Shown in pieces: positions 8,572-16,752 of a DNA stretch of 42,039 nucleotides. The translations under genes and the position numbers were made by a program. The notes below the pieces were generated by a model. The model was given only the letters and a program-made list of their open reading frames with translations, was not told the DNA's origin and made no database searches. Within the stretch, counting starts at the first letter, position 1; each line of letters starts with the position of its first letter. The stretch is from CAYRCU01 sp964422865 (GTDB taxonomy: Bacteria > Patescibacteriota > Microgenomatia > UBA8517), in the NCBI GenBank assembly GCA_964422865.1, contig CAYRCU010000007.1:1-42039 (forward strand). The letters run 5' to 3'.

Positions 8572-9123
8572 ATGAGAAAACACAAAATACGCAGAGAAGT
8601 GCGTGCATTTACGCTTATTGAGCTATTGATAGTTATTGCGGTTCTTGGAACTTTGGCTGTTGTTGTTCTTTTGGCATTAAACCCCGTGCAGCAACTAGCG
8701 AGGACCAGAGATACGGGAAGAATCAGCGCTATTACTCAAATGGGACATGCCCTGGAAGCGTTTGCTACGAGCAATGCCGGAAACTATGTACCCGAGAATT
8801 CTACGTGGATAACATCGTTGGTTAATGCGGGAGAGATTGCGAGCGTGCCCTCTCCGATAACGTATTCCATCTCCGGGATTAGTGCTTGTACTGTTAATGC
8901 TCAAAACGGTTTTTGTTATGATTCTACGACCGCCTCGGGCGGAGCTCCGGTCTTGATATTTTCGAGACTTGAGGGAGATAGTAATATATCTCGTTGTGAG
9001 AGCACATATTCGGGTACAAATAGGGCGTATGCAATTTACTCAAGTGCACTTGGCAAGGGTGGTATAGCTTGTACGACAAACGCGGACCCGACGGTTGGCG
9101 GAACATTGAACTTGCTGCCGTAA
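8572..9123 (+). CDS. pilA: Major type IV prepilin (pilin)
   Basis: Short basic leader of 12 residues, then the class III signal FTLIELLIVIAVLG with Glu at +5 and a 22-residue hydrophobic helix. The residue before the cleavage site is Ala instead of the usual Gly. The C-terminal part has four cysteines able to form disulfides, including a CTVNAQNGFC loop. Mature protein about 171 aa. The ribosome binding site is the best in the window: AAGGAGGTGAT, fully complementary to the expected 16S rRNA 3' end, 5 nt before the ATG. With its place right after pilC, this suggests the most strongly translated gene of the operon, hence the major pilin. The gene symbol is by analogy. Confidence 0.85.
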   Translation: MRKHKIRREVRAFTLIELLIVIAVLGTLAVVVLLALNPVQQLARTRDTGRISAITQMGHALEAFATSNAGNYVPENSTWITSLVNAGEIASVPSPITYSISGISACTVNAQNGFCYDSTTASGGAPVLIFSRLEGDSNISRCESTYSGTNRAYAIYSSALGKGGIACTTNADPTVGGTLNLLP

Positions 9124-9212
9124 GGCTTTATTGTGTGTGCGGCAAACTGTTGAATGCTTAGAAGATGCCGGCCTGCTTGTGTGGGCTGGTGTCTCTTTGG
9201 TTGAGGTAAAAA
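9124..9212 (+). promoter_or_regulatory. Intercistronic hairpin between pilin and pilD
   Basis: This is the only long gap inside the operon (89 nt). It can form a GC-rich hairpin, GCCGGCC (9167-9173) with GGGCTGGT (9183-9190), with two wobble pairs and no T-run. It may stabilise the pilin message 3' end or lower downstream expression. GAGG 6 nt before pilD serves as its ribosome binding site. Confidence 0.35.
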
Positions 9213-9983
9213 ATGGTTATCTTTATATTAATATTGGGGCTTGTTGTTGGGAGCTTTTTGGGGGCTTTGACGTGGAGATATCCGAGAGGCACTAGTGTTT
9301 TGAAAGGAAGATCTGTTTGCAACTACTGTATGGAAAGATTAACCTGGTATGACAATATTCCTCTTCTTTCGTTTTTGCTTTTGAAGGGCAGGAGCAGATG
9401 TTGTGGGAAGCGGATGTCTGTTAGGGAACCTTTGATTGAGGTTGCTACAGGTTTTTCGTTTGTGATTGTGTATTTGGGAATGGACAGGATGTTAACGAAT
9501 ATTGGTTGGGCGCGGGGCTTGGGAATTTTTACTCTTCCCCTTTTTTTGTTTGTGGCGGCTTTGTTGATTGCGGCTTTTGTGATTGACTTTGAGTTTCAGA
9601 TTTTACCCGACGGAGTTTTTGTGATTGGCCTTGTAACTACTTTAATGGCTTTGGTGATTACCCACTCCCCTGTTTATTTTTATTTTCTGGCCGGGTTGTC
9701 CAGCGGGCTTTTTCTTCTTTTTTTGCATGCTGTGACGATGGGCAGAGGTATGGGATTGGGGGACGTTAAGCTTGCGGTTTTTATGGGGACGTTTCTTGGA
9801 GTCAAGCTTGCGGTTTTTTGGATGTTTGTAAGTTTTTTTTGGGGTGGGTTGTTTGGAATAATTGTCTTATTGCTGGGATTAAGGAAACTTGGTGAAAAAA
9901 TTGCCTTTGGGCCATTTTTGGTTTTGGGGTTTTTGACGGTGATTGTTTTTGGTATGGAGATTTCTAAAATAATTTTGATATGA
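9213..9983 (+). CDS. pilD: Prepilin peptidase / N-methyltransferase PilD
   Basis: Membrane aspartic protease that removes the prepilin leader and methylates the new N-terminus. Catalytic Asp residues lie in VIDFEFQILPD (near 128) and GMGLGDVKL (near 182), the classical A24A motifs, with about eight hydrophobic segments. The N-terminal methyltransferase-linked zinc loop has CNYC but its second half is CCG rather than CxxC, so the tetra-cysteine site is altered. Length 256 aa is normal. It should process the five pilin-like products of this operon. GAGG lies 6 nt before the ATG. Confidence 0.93.
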   Translation: MVIFILILGLVVGSFLGALTWRYPRGTSVLKGRSVCNYCMERLTWYDNIPLLSFLLLKGRSRCCGKRMSVREPLIEVATGFSFVIVYLGMDRMLTNIGWARGLGIFTLPLFLFVAALLIAAFVIDFEFQILPDGVFVIGLVTTLMALVITHSPVYFYFLAGLSSGLFLLFLHAVTMGRGMGLGDVKLAVFMGTFLGVKLAVFWMFVSFFWGGLFGIIVLLLGLRKLGEKIAFGPFLVLGFLTVIVFGMEISKIILI

Positions 9984-10552
9984 GCATGAGTCGCAAGAGG
10001 TATTTTGGTTTTAGTGCTAAAGAGGGTATGGGTGTGGTTGTGATATTGAGCGCAATGTTTGTGATGATTGCTGTGAACATGCGAGTTTCTTTGCGGAAAG
10101 CCAGAGATGTGCAAAGAAAGAGTGACGTGAGGGCTATTTACGATGCCTTAATTGCTTTTCGGGACGACACGGGGAAGTTTCCTTTTTCGACGGAAGAGGG
10201 GAAGATTGTGGCTTGCGGAAATGAGGTGGATGAGAAAGGAATTCCTGTTTATAGAGCTTGTGAGTGGTATGGGGAGGGGTTTCATGAAAGTATGCCCAGG
10301 CTTTTGGGTGATCCCAGGCAGGGGCAGGGGCGCAGTTATTTCTATCTTTCAAACGGTAAGCATTTTCAGATTTTTGCGGCTCTTGAGAGCGAGGGTGAGG
10401 ATGAATATAACGAGGAAATAGTTTCCAGAAATTTGCTCTGCGGCAGATATGTGTGTAACTTTGGAAGGAGTGATGGGAAGACGCCTTTGGACAAGAGCCT
10501 TGAAGATTATGAACGAGAGCTTGAAGAAGCCAGAAGGGAAAAGATGAAATGA
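9980..10552 (+). CDS. Pilin-like protein (minor pilin/pseudopilin)
   Basis: Overlaps pilD by 4 nt (ATGA). A short leader ends in FG, followed by FSAKEG, so Glu is at +5 after a Gly cleavage site, then a hydrophobic helix. Lys at +4 is unusual. The following segment (RKARDVQRKSDVRAIYDAL) is the amphipathic helix typical of Microgenomates/CPR pilins, then DDTGKFP and a C-terminal charged tail. Two cysteine pairs are present. A second ATG at 9986 is an alternative start. It is probably a minor subunit; the role in priming or binding is not visible. Confidence 0.75.
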   Translation: MSMSRKRYFGFSAKEGMGVVVILSAMFVMIAVNMRVSLRKARDVQRKSDVRAIYDALIAFRDDTGKFPFSTEEGKIVACGNEVDEKGIPVYRACEWYGEGFHESMPRLLGDPRQGQGRSYFYLSNGKHFQIFAALESEGEDEYNEEIVSRNLLCGRYVCNFGRSDGKTPLDKSLEDYERELEEARREKMK

Positions 10553-11046
10553 GGAATAAAATTTACTTGAAGCAAAGTTTTACTTTAATTGAAGTTCTGA
10601 TTACGTTGGCGATAGTTGGTATCTTGTCGGTTGTGGGATATGCTAATTATCGAGAATTCGGCAGGAAAGAGGCTGTAACTTCGGCAACCAGACAGATAGT
10701 GGCGGATTTAAGGTATGCTCAAGAATTGGCTCTGAGCGGGCACAAACCGGATGGGCCGGAATGTGGTCCTTCGGAAACTTTGGTGAGTGTTGATTTTACT
10801 GTTGTTTCGTCGGATGAGTACAGGATTGAAGTTGTGTGTACGGGAGGAGGAGTAGTTGTCAGAAGGGTTGGGATGAGAGGTATAGAACTTTCGGCTCCTG
10901 CACCCAATCCGATTTCTTTTTTGCCTTTGAGCAGTGGAACGAACGCGGTTAATGCAGTTATTGGGATTTGCTTGGGTGATAGAGGGTCTGCGGTTGGTGT
11001 GACGGCTGGTGGGAAGATAAATGAAAGTGATTTTTCGTGTCCATGA
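10549..11046 (+). CDS. Pseudopilin, GspH/FimT-like
   Basis: Overlaps the previous gene by 4 nt. Leader of 10 residues ends in Ser, then FTLIEVLITLAIVGILSVVG, a normal class III pilin core with Glu at +5 but Ser at -1 instead of Gly. The helix is followed by ATRQIVADLRYAQELAL, typical of the GspH/FimT family, and a beta-rich C-terminal domain with cysteines near the end. Minor pilins of this type form part of the priming tip complex in other systems. 165 aa. Confidence 0.8.
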   Translation: MRNKIYLKQSFTLIEVLITLAIVGILSVVGYANYREFGRKEAVTSATRQIVADLRYAQELALSGHKPDGPECGPSETLVSVDFTVVSSDEYRIEVVCTGGGVVVRRVGMRGIELSAPAPNPISFLPLSSGTNAVNAVIGICLGDRGSAVGVTAGGKINESDFSCP

Positions 11047-11483
11047 ATAACAGTAAAAACATAAAAGGGCAATCGTTGTTTGAGCTTGTTGTCGTGGTTG
11101 CTGTGGTGAGCTTTTTCTTGTTGGCTTTGGTGGGAGCTGTTTCAAGATCAATTGCTACTTCTGCCTTTTCCAGGCAAAAATCGCTTGCAAACAGATATAC
11201 ACAGGAAGCCATGGAATGGATAAGAAGAGAGAGAGATTTAGACTGGACAGCATTTTACTCGAGAGCTTCCGGTGGAGGAGCTTTGTATTGTGTAAATGAG
11301 CTTGCTTTTGATTCCGGATCCTGTTCCGGAAAAATTTCGGGGACTTCTTTTTCTCGTGAGGTTACATTGACTTCTGTGGGCGCAGACAGGGTGGAAGTTT
11401 CAATAGTAGTTTATTGGAGCGGTCCCACCGGGAGACATGAAACCAAGGCAGATATGATATTGACAGACTGGAAAAACCTATGA
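11043..11483 (+). CDS. Minor pilin, PilV-like
   Basis: Starts at ATG 11043, overlapping the previous gene by 4 nt; GTG 11037 is a less likely start. The KG|QSLFELVVVVAVVSF sequence gives Gly at -1 and Glu at +5, with Gln as the mature N-terminus, a pattern seen in PilV/GspI-like proteins. The amphipathic helix ANRYTQEAMEWIRRERD and a compact beta domain with one cysteine pair follow. 146 aa from the ATG. Likely a component of the pilus tip or priming complex. Confidence 0.7.
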   Translation: MNNSKNIKGQSLFELVVVVAVVSFFLLALVGAVSRSIATSAFSRQKSLANRYTQEAMEWIRRERDLDWTAFYSRASGGGALYCVNELAFDSGSCSGKISGTSFSREVTLTSVGADRVEVSIVVYWSGPTGRHETKADMILTDWKNL

Positions 11484-11956
11484 GAAATAAAGGTTTTACA
11501 TTGATTGAAATATTGGTTGTAAGTACGGTTTTTGCCGTGGTTTCCATTATAGTTGTGCAGGCGACCATTCTTGCGATACGAGGATCCGTAAAAACGGACA
11601 GAACGGTTTCTGTGAGAGAAAATTTGGATTACGCGGCCGGAATAATTGAGAGAGAGATTAGGAATGCGCAGAGCATATCGGGTTGTGGCGGAGGAACCTT
11701 AGTAAGTTATGTGGATGTAGATGGATCGGATAGTGTTATTGAATGTAAGCTGGGATCTGATTGGGGTTATGTTGAACTTGGAGGCCAGCGGCTTACCGGG
11801 GAAAATGTGTTAGTGGAAAATTGTGTGTTTTCGTGCGGCGGAGTGGGCGTTTTGGACGCTCCCGAGTATGTGGATGTGAGTATATCCGGCAAGTCTGTGG
11901 ATGGGGATGAGCCCTTGGTCGTTGTAAATACGAGAGCGGCTTTGAGGACTTATTGA
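11480..11956 (+). CDS. Minor pilin, PilW/GspJ-like
   Basis: Overlaps the previous gene by 4 nt. Five-residue leader MRNKG, then FTLIEILVVSTVFAVVSI with the canonical Gly at -1 and Glu at +5. The helix continues into RENLDYAAGIIEREIRNAQSI, characteristic of PilW/GspJ-like minor pilins, followed by a beta domain with four cysteines. 158 aa. Neighbours and motif give a firm pilin-superfamily call; the exact subtype is less certain. Confidence 0.78.
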   Translation: MRNKGFTLIEILVVSTVFAVVSIIVVQATILAIRGSVKTDRTVSVRENLDYAAGIIEREIRNAQSISGCGGGTLVSYVDVDGSDSVIECKLGSDWGYVELGGQRLTGENVLVENCVFSCGGVGVLDAPEYVDVSISGKSVDGDEPLVVVNTRAALRTY

Positions 11957-11987
11957 CTAGAGGCGGCTTGCGCTTTAGACTGAAATA

Positions 11988-12833
11988 ATGAAGAGGAGTG
12001 CGGGAAATCAGGGCCAGGCACTTCTTCTTGTTGTTCTGGCAGTTGCGGTTATGACTACTGTGGGGCTTTCTGTTGCTTCAAGGAGTATTAGTGATGTTAC
12101 TTTAACTACGCGGGAGGAAGAATCGTTGAGGGCTTTTTCTGCTGCGGAGGCCGGTGTGGAAGAGGCTCTTATTTCGGGACTTACTTCCGGGACACTTCCT
12201 GAAGGAGCAACCTTTAGTGTTACCAGTTCCGGTTTTCCCGATGCTGCAAGAGAATATATCTATCCTGCGGAGCTTGATAGTGGTGAGGCGGCAGTGGTTT
12301 GGCTTGCGGAGCATGATGAAGATTATAATTTGATCTCTCCAAGTTACAGGGGGAGCAGTATTACGGTTTGTTGGGGACGGGAGGGTACTTCTGCTTCTGA
12401 TGTTACTACTCCAGCTGTGGAGGTGGAGATACTTTATGAGGAGGCGGGCGAGATTCATGTGGCTCGGTCTGCTTATGATCCGTATTCCTCGAGACGTTCG
12501 TCAAACAATTTTTTAGGTATTGATGGTGGAGGATGTACAGTGGATGGGCGAACCTTTGCTTTTCGAAGAGTTTTGGATATGGGGTCTTCCGGATTTGACT
12601 TGCCATGGAGTGTGGATGGTGCATTGAAGCTTGTGAAGGTCAGGATGCTTTATAACAATACCCCGCAGATTTTGGGAGTTGTTGCAGAGGAGGACTTGCC
12701 CTCGCAGGGGTTGAGAGTTGAGTCCTTGGGGGTTTTTGGACAGTCTTCAAGGAGGGTTGAAGTGTTTTCTTTGTATCCTGAACCAATGAGTGTTTTTGGT
12801 GCGGCGCTATATTCGAATGACAAAATACAGTAG
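11988..12833 (+). CDS. PilX-like minor pilin
   Basis: The N-terminus NQGQALLLVVLAVAVMTTVG followed by SLRAFSAAEAGVEEAL matches the PilX N-terminal domain, in which GQALL replaces the FTLIE motif and AAEAG is strongly conserved. A large C-terminal domain of about 220 aa contains serine-rich and aromatic stretches and one pair of cysteines. 281 aa, larger than proteobacterial PilX. It closes the minor-pilin set, 15 nt before pilM. Confidence 0.7.
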   Translation: MKRSAGNQGQALLLVVLAVAVMTTVGLSVASRSISDVTLTTREEESLRAFSAAEAGVEEALISGLTSGTLPEGATFSVTSSGFPDAAREYIYPAELDSGEAAVVWLAEHDEDYNLISPSYRGSSITVCWGREGTSASDVTTPAVEVEILYEEAGEIHVARSAYDPYSSRRSSNNFLGIDGGGCTVDGRTFAFRRVLDMGSSGFDLPWSVDGALKLVKVRMLYNNTPQILGVVAEEDLPSQGLRVESLGVFGQSSRRVEVFSLYPEPMSVFGAALYSNDKIQ

Positions 12834-12848
12834 AAAAAGAATTAAGCA

Positions 12849-13868
12849 ATGAGTGTAGGAGTGGACATAGGATCAAGGTCAATAAAGGTTATAGAGCTTG
12901 ATCGTGAGGGGAAGGGTTTTGCTTTGAAAGCGGCGGGGGCAGTTGGTCTTGCTGTTGGTGATATTGAGCAAATTCAGGAGGATAAGAAGTTTGCGGATAT
13001 TGCTGTTGCTTTGAGGAATCTGCTTCATGATGCGAAGGTTTCCTCCCGTGAGGTGTTTATTTCGCTTCCCGAGACTCATGTGTATACCAGGGTGCTTAAA
13101 TTTCCGCTTCTGTCGGATCAGGAGATTAATTCTGCCGTTCGATGGGAAGCGGAAGAGTATATTCCAATTCCTATTGAGGAGGCTGTAATTCAGCACCAAA
13201 TTTTGGAGAGGAGAGAAAGCTCCAGTCCGCCCAATGTATTGGTCCTTTTAGTTGCGGTGAGAAAAAGTTTGGTTGAGAAATATATAAATATTGCTAATAT
13301 GGCGAACCTGAATGTTGTGGGTGCGGAAACTGAATTAATGAGTATTGTCAGAAGCATTTCTGTGTCTGAGAAAACTATGGTTGTTGTGGATTTTGGTGCG
13401 AAGAGCACGGATATCGGGGTTGCCAAGAATAAAGAGCTTTTCTTTTCCAGGTCTGTCACTGTTGCGGGGGAGGCTTTCAGCAGGTCCGTGGCACAAGGGC
13501 TTGGTATTTCGTTAAAGCAGGCTGAGGAATACAAGAGAACGTACGGTCTTGTCGTGGATCAGCTTGAGGGCAAGGTGAGAGATGTGCTGGTGCCAATTGT
13601 CGGTACTGTGGCGGATGAGATTAAAAAGGCCATTCACTATTACAATATAGAAGTGGGTCCTGATACTCCGGCGGGCATATTATTGACAGGTGGGAGCTCG
13701 GGTTTGCCCGGGGTGGGAGCGGAGTTAACTAAAATTTTAGGGATAGAGGTTGCGATTGCCGATCCTTTTAAGAATATTTCTTTGGATCCTCAGTCAAAGA
13801 AGAATCTTGCAAATTATGCTCCTTTATATTGTGTTTCTGTTGGGCTTGCAATGAAGGAAGTGGAGTAA
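12849..13868 (+). CDS. pilM: Type IV pilus assembly protein PilM
   Basis: Actin-like cytoplasmic ATP-binding protein that forms the ring linking PilN to the motor. The first phosphate-binding motif is VGVDIGSRSIKVIEL (residues 3-17), the second VVVDFGAKSTDIGV near 178, and the adenosine motif LLTGGSSGLPG near 280. RWEAEEYIPIP near 100 is a PilM hallmark. 339 aa. No Shine-Dalgarno sequence is obvious; translation may couple to the previous gene. Confidence 0.93.
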   Translation: MSVGVDIGSRSIKVIELDREGKGFALKAAGAVGLAVGDIEQIQEDKKFADIAVALRNLLHDAKVSSREVFISLPETHVYTRVLKFPLLSDQEINSAVRWEAEEYIPIPIEEAVIQHQILERRESSSPPNVLVLLVAVRKSLVEKYINIANMANLNVVGAETELMSIVRSISVSEKTMVVVDFGAKSTDIGVAKNKELFFSRSVTVAGEAFSRSVAQGLGISLKQAEEYKRTYGLVVDQLEGKVRDVLVPIVGTVADEIKKAIHYYNIEVGPDTPAGILLTGGSSGLPGVGAELTKILGIEVAIADPFKNISLDPQSKKNLANYAPLYCVSVGLAMKEVE

Positions 13869-13874
13869 AGGAAA

Positions 13875-14399
13875 ATGGGAGACATAAACTTACTGCCAAA
13901 GGACGACTTTGAGAACTTGGAGAGCGGAAAGCTTGTTCGCAGACTTCGCAAAGTAAGTTTTGTATTGGTAGGACTTTTGATCATTGTTGGAGTGGCAGGT
14001 ACCGGCTTTTTGTATTATTTGTCCCGTAGCTTGGAGGCTGAGGAAGTCAGGAATGCTTCTTTAAAAATGGAAGTAGTGAGCCTGGAATCGACAGAGCAAG
14101 GTTTGGTTTTACTGAAAGACCGGCTTGAGAAAATATCTACGCTATTTGTCTTTCGAAACACAAATGATGTGGCTATAAAGCAAGAGGGATTGTTAAACAG
14201 TATGGGTGATGCTTTTTCCTTTGAGGAGTTAAGAGTGACAGCGGATGAGCCGTATGTGTCAGTATATTCGCCCGATTCTTTTTCCACGGCGGAACTATTA
14301 GGCAGTTTGGCTAGAGATAGTAAATACCAAAGAGTAAAATTGATAAGTTTGAGTTATGGAAAAAAGAAAGGCTATAAGATCGATTTGGTAGTAGAATAA
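13875..14399 (+). CDS. pilN: Type IV pilus assembly protein PilN
   Basis: Bitopic alignment protein. The N-terminal INLLPKD (residues 4-10), which binds PilM, is conserved; a single transmembrane helix spans about residues 30-55, followed by a coiled coil and a ferredoxin-like periplasmic-side domain. 174 aa. GGA 2-4 nt before the ATG acts as ribosome binding site. It lies between pilM and pilO in the standard order. Confidence 0.9.
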   Translation: MGDINLLPKDDFENLESGKLVRRLRKVSFVLVGLLIIVGVAGTGFLYYLSRSLEAEEVRNASLKMEVVSLESTEQGLVLLKDRLEKISTLFVFRNTNDVAIKQEGLLNSMGDAFSFEELRVTADEPYVSVYSPDSFSTAELLGSLARDSKYQRVKLISLSYGKKKGYKIDLVVE

Positions 14400-14407
14400 G
14401 TTTTTTT

Positions 14408-15115
14408 ATGAGAGACCAAAAACAAAAAAGTAAACGATTTGATACGAGGATTCTTTCCAGGCCGTCTTTTTACATTCCGCTGGGAGTTACGGTTATTAGC
14501 TTTGTAATTTTGGTATGGGGAGTGCGGATGCTGGTTGGAAGGTACGGCAATATGTGGGACAGGATCAGTGTTATGAGAGTGGAGAATGAGGCCTTGGAAA
14601 AAAGAGTAAGTGTATTGAGAGCTTTGGGTGGTGATGATTTTATTAGGGATGTGAGTGCTGTGACGTCGGTGCTGCCGCCGCATGATCCGACTCTTCAGCT
14701 TACTTCTCAACTTCGAATTAAAGCAGCTGAAAAGGAGCTTGTTTTTGAGAGATTGTCGTTGGGGGGCAGGGGTGATTATGAATCTGTCGATGGGGTGAGT
14801 ATGATTGGGATGAGCTTTAGTCTGAGGGGAGATTACAAGGGTATTATCTCGTATCTTTCGGAGCTTTCGCGGGTTTCGCCGATGGTAAAGATTGTTGATG
14901 CCAGACTTAAGGGTGGATTGGCTAATGTTACAATTGAGTCTTACTGGTCCGATTTTCCTGAGACCTTGCCTTCTTTATCCGGGCCGGTGGTGCTTCTTTC
15001 TTCTGAAGATAGGGAGATATTGGCTAAGCTTTCTGAGTTTAGTGTGCCTGATTTTCAGGAGCCTGAAGACGCGGAATACGGATCGAGTGGGAGGACTAAT
15101 CCTTTTTCTCTATAG
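14408..15115 (+). CDS. pilO: Type IV pilus assembly protein PilO
   Basis: A basic N-terminus, one transmembrane helix (about residues 20-42), a coiled-coil segment and a C-terminal alpha/beta domain fit PilO, the partner of PilN. 235 aa. No pilP or pilQ follows, as expected for a cell with no outer membrane. The last 20 nt overlap the convergent khpA gene. Confidence 0.85.
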   Translation: MRDQKQKSKRFDTRILSRPSFYIPLGVTVISFVILVWGVRMLVGRYGNMWDRISVMRVENEALEKRVSVLRALGGDDFIRDVSAVTSVLPPHDPTLQLTSQLRIKAAEKELVFERLSLGGRGDYESVDGVSMIGMSFSLRGDYKGIISYLSELSRVSPMVKIVDARLKGGLANVTIESYWSDFPETLPSLSGPVVLLSSEDREILAKLSEFSVPDFQEPEDAEYGSSGRTNPFSL

Positions 15116-15329
15116 TGATGCTTACTGATTTTTTTTCGAGGACTCCCTTTATGGAGAGGATTTTTCTGAGGTTTTTTATAGTTCTGCCTTCTTTTCCGAT
15201 GATTAGACCGAGCAAATCCGGCTGGGATTTTACTCTCAGGTCAATGGTTTGATCCGTGACTACTTCTTCTATTGAAAAGTCTTCGGAACCAAGGATGTTT
15301 TTGAGCAAGAATGCCAGAAGGTCCTTCAT
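15096..15329 (-). CDS. khpA: KH-domain RNA-binding protein KhpA
   Basis: Small protein of 77 aa with one KH domain; the GxxG loop is GKEG within GLIIGKEGRTIKNLR (residues 41-55). It matches the YlqC/KhpA family that sits after rpsP in many bacteria. KhpA works with KhpB in RNA binding linked to cell division and envelope synthesis in Gram-positives. It starts in an ATGA overlap with rpsP and ends 20 nt inside the convergent pilO. Confidence 0.92.
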   Translation of the reverse strand: MKDLLAFLLKNILGSEDFSIEEVVTDQTIDLRVKSQPDLLGLIIGKEGRTIKNLRKILSIKGVLEKKSVSITIEKKD

Positions 15330-15544
15330 TTTATAAGTTTAGTGACGGCGGGGCTGATTTGAGCACCTTTCTTTACCCACGCATCGATTTTCTTTAAATC
15401 AATTTTTTTAATGTCTTCTCTTGGGTGCCAATAACCGATTATGTCGAGTGCTTTGCCGCTTCTTTTTCTTTGTGAATCAATAGCAATGATGCGATAGAAG
15501 GGATCGTTTTTCTTCCCCAGACGTGTTAGTCTAATTTTTACCAT
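15326..15544 (-). CDS. rpsP: 30S ribosomal protein S16
   Basis: The N-terminus MVKIRLTRLGKKNDPFYRI and IDSQRKRSGKALDIIGYWHP are diagnostic of bS16. 72 aa, slightly shorter than the usual 80-90. The rpsP-khpA order is conserved in bacteria. It follows rnc by 15 nt. Confidence 0.97.
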   Translation of the reverse strand: MVKIRLTRLGKKNDPFYRIIAIDSQRKRSGKALDIIGYWHPREDIKKIDLKKIDAWVKKGAQISPAVTKLIK

Positions 15545-15559
15545 AAGTACTAGGGAATT

Positions 15560-16247
15560 TTACCTTTTGGAGGTGAATTGTTCAAGAGCGGCTTTGGCAG
15601 CCTCTTGTTCCGCTTCGCTTTTGCTTTTTCCCCTCCCGCTTGCGAGGGGTTTTTTATCTACGGCGACTTCTACCACGAAGCGCTTGTCGTGATCCGGGCC
15701 CAACTCTTTTATTATGTGGTATTTCGGTGCTGGCAGATTGTTTCCTTGGATTATTTCCTGAAGGCGGCTTTTTGCATCCTTGAGAGGCTCAAGCAGTTTT
15801 TGATCCAGGTCCGCTAAAAGGAAGTTGTGAATGAACGCTTTTGCATTTTCCATTCCCTGATCGAGGTATATTGCGCCTATTATTGCTTCGACGGTGTTTG
15901 CCAAAAGAGAAGGGTTTTCACTGCCCTTGCTTTTAGTCTCCCCCTTTGAGAGTTTTAGATGTTTTCCTATTTTTGCTTCTTTTGCGAACCTGCTTAAGTT
16001 TTTTGTGTTTACTATATTTGCCCTGAGTGTCGTTAGAAATCCCTCTTCTTTGTCGGGAAAAGTTTTATATAAATGGCTTGAAACGACGTATTCGAGAACA
16101 GCGTCTCCCAGGAATTCAAGACGTTCGTTGTGACTAGATGCTTTATCCTTGTTTTCATTTACCCAGGAGCGATGAGTGAGAGCAAGATCAAGAATCTTTG
16201 GATCTTTGAAGTTTTTTTTTGAGGTCGGTTATTTCTAGTGTCTTCAT
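15560..16247 (-). pseudogene. rnc: Ribonuclease III, frameshifted at a 9-A run
   Basis: Double-strand RNA endonuclease for rRNA and mRNA processing. The frame from ATG 16247 (ATGA overlap with nusB) reads MKTLEITDLKKK and then enters a nine-A run (16220-16212) and stops after 19 codons. Dropping one A restores a full protein of about 228 aa: ALTHRSW, the signature NERLEFLGDAVLEYVVS, the second catalytic region NTVEAIIGAIYLDQG and a C-terminal dsRBD (PKYHIIKEL ... SKSEAEQEAAKAALEQ). In the correct frame there is no ATG, GTG or TTG upstream of the ALTHRS region; the first internal ATG-type start would remove the catalytic signature. Either a sequencing or assembly indel, a real inactivation, or slippage at the A-run that yields some full enzyme. 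All later motifs are intact, which argues against old decay. Confidence 0.85.
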
Positions 16248-16597
16248 TTTTTAAGATCAGTGACAATTTTACCAAGAACCCCGTTGACAAAGGATGGTGA
16301 GTTTTCACTTCCGAATTCTTTGGCAAGCTCGACTGCTTCATCTATGGCGACTTTGTGAGGAGTATCTGTTAAAAGTATTTCGTATATCGCAAGACGCAGG
16401 ATGGCAAGATCGATATGGTTAAGTTTGTCTATTGGCCATTGAGGAGCGGCTTTTGTTATTAGGATGTCGAGTTTTTCTTTTTTATTGAAGATTTTTTTTG
16501 CAAGTTCGCTTGATTTTTGAGGCGTGAAGTTCAGTGCGAATAATTCTTTGACCACGTTTCTTCGGCGTTTGTGGCGAGGATCGTTTGAAGATTTCAT
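16244..16597 (-). CDS. nusB: Transcription antitermination protein NusB
   Basis: All-helical RNA-binding protein that with NusE/S10 promotes rRNA antitermination. The C-terminal half carries the family pattern HIDLAILRLAIYEIL and VAIDEAVELAKEFG followed by SPSFVNGVLGKI. 117 aa, somewhat short. It overlaps rpmF by 4 nt (ATGA) upstream and rnc by 4 nt downstream. Confidence 0.95.
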   Translation of the reverse strand: MKSSNDPRHKRRRNVVKELFALNFTPQKSSELAKKIFNKKEKLDILITKAAPQWPIDKLNHIDLAILRLAIYEILLTDTPHKVAIDEAVELAKEFGSENSPSFVNGVLGKIVTDLKK

Positions 16598-16734
16598 GAC
16601 CTTTTCTCAAGCTTTTTTTGGATTCCCTTGGCATGGGAGTACTGGGTGAAAAAGTCCTTGAGAGTTAGTGCTTTCTTCCCACGGCGGCGGCGAGAGCGCC
16701 CATGTGTGTGTTTTTTCTTTGGTACCGGTGCCAT
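16594..16734 (-). CDS. rpmF: 50S ribosomal protein L32
   Basis: A 46-aa basic protein from ATG 16734 to TGA 16594. The N-terminus MAPVPKKKHTHGRSRRRRG is the bL32 pattern (normally MAVPKKR.S..R...RR). The cysteine pairs of zinc-type L32 are absent, so it is the zinc-free form. It ends in an ATGA overlap with nusB and begins 18 nt after recG. Confidence 0.9.
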   Translation of the reverse strand: MAPVPKKKHTHGRSRRRRGKKALTLKDFFTQYSHAKGIQKKLEKRS

Positions 16735-16752
16735 CTTTAGGGATATTTTAAC

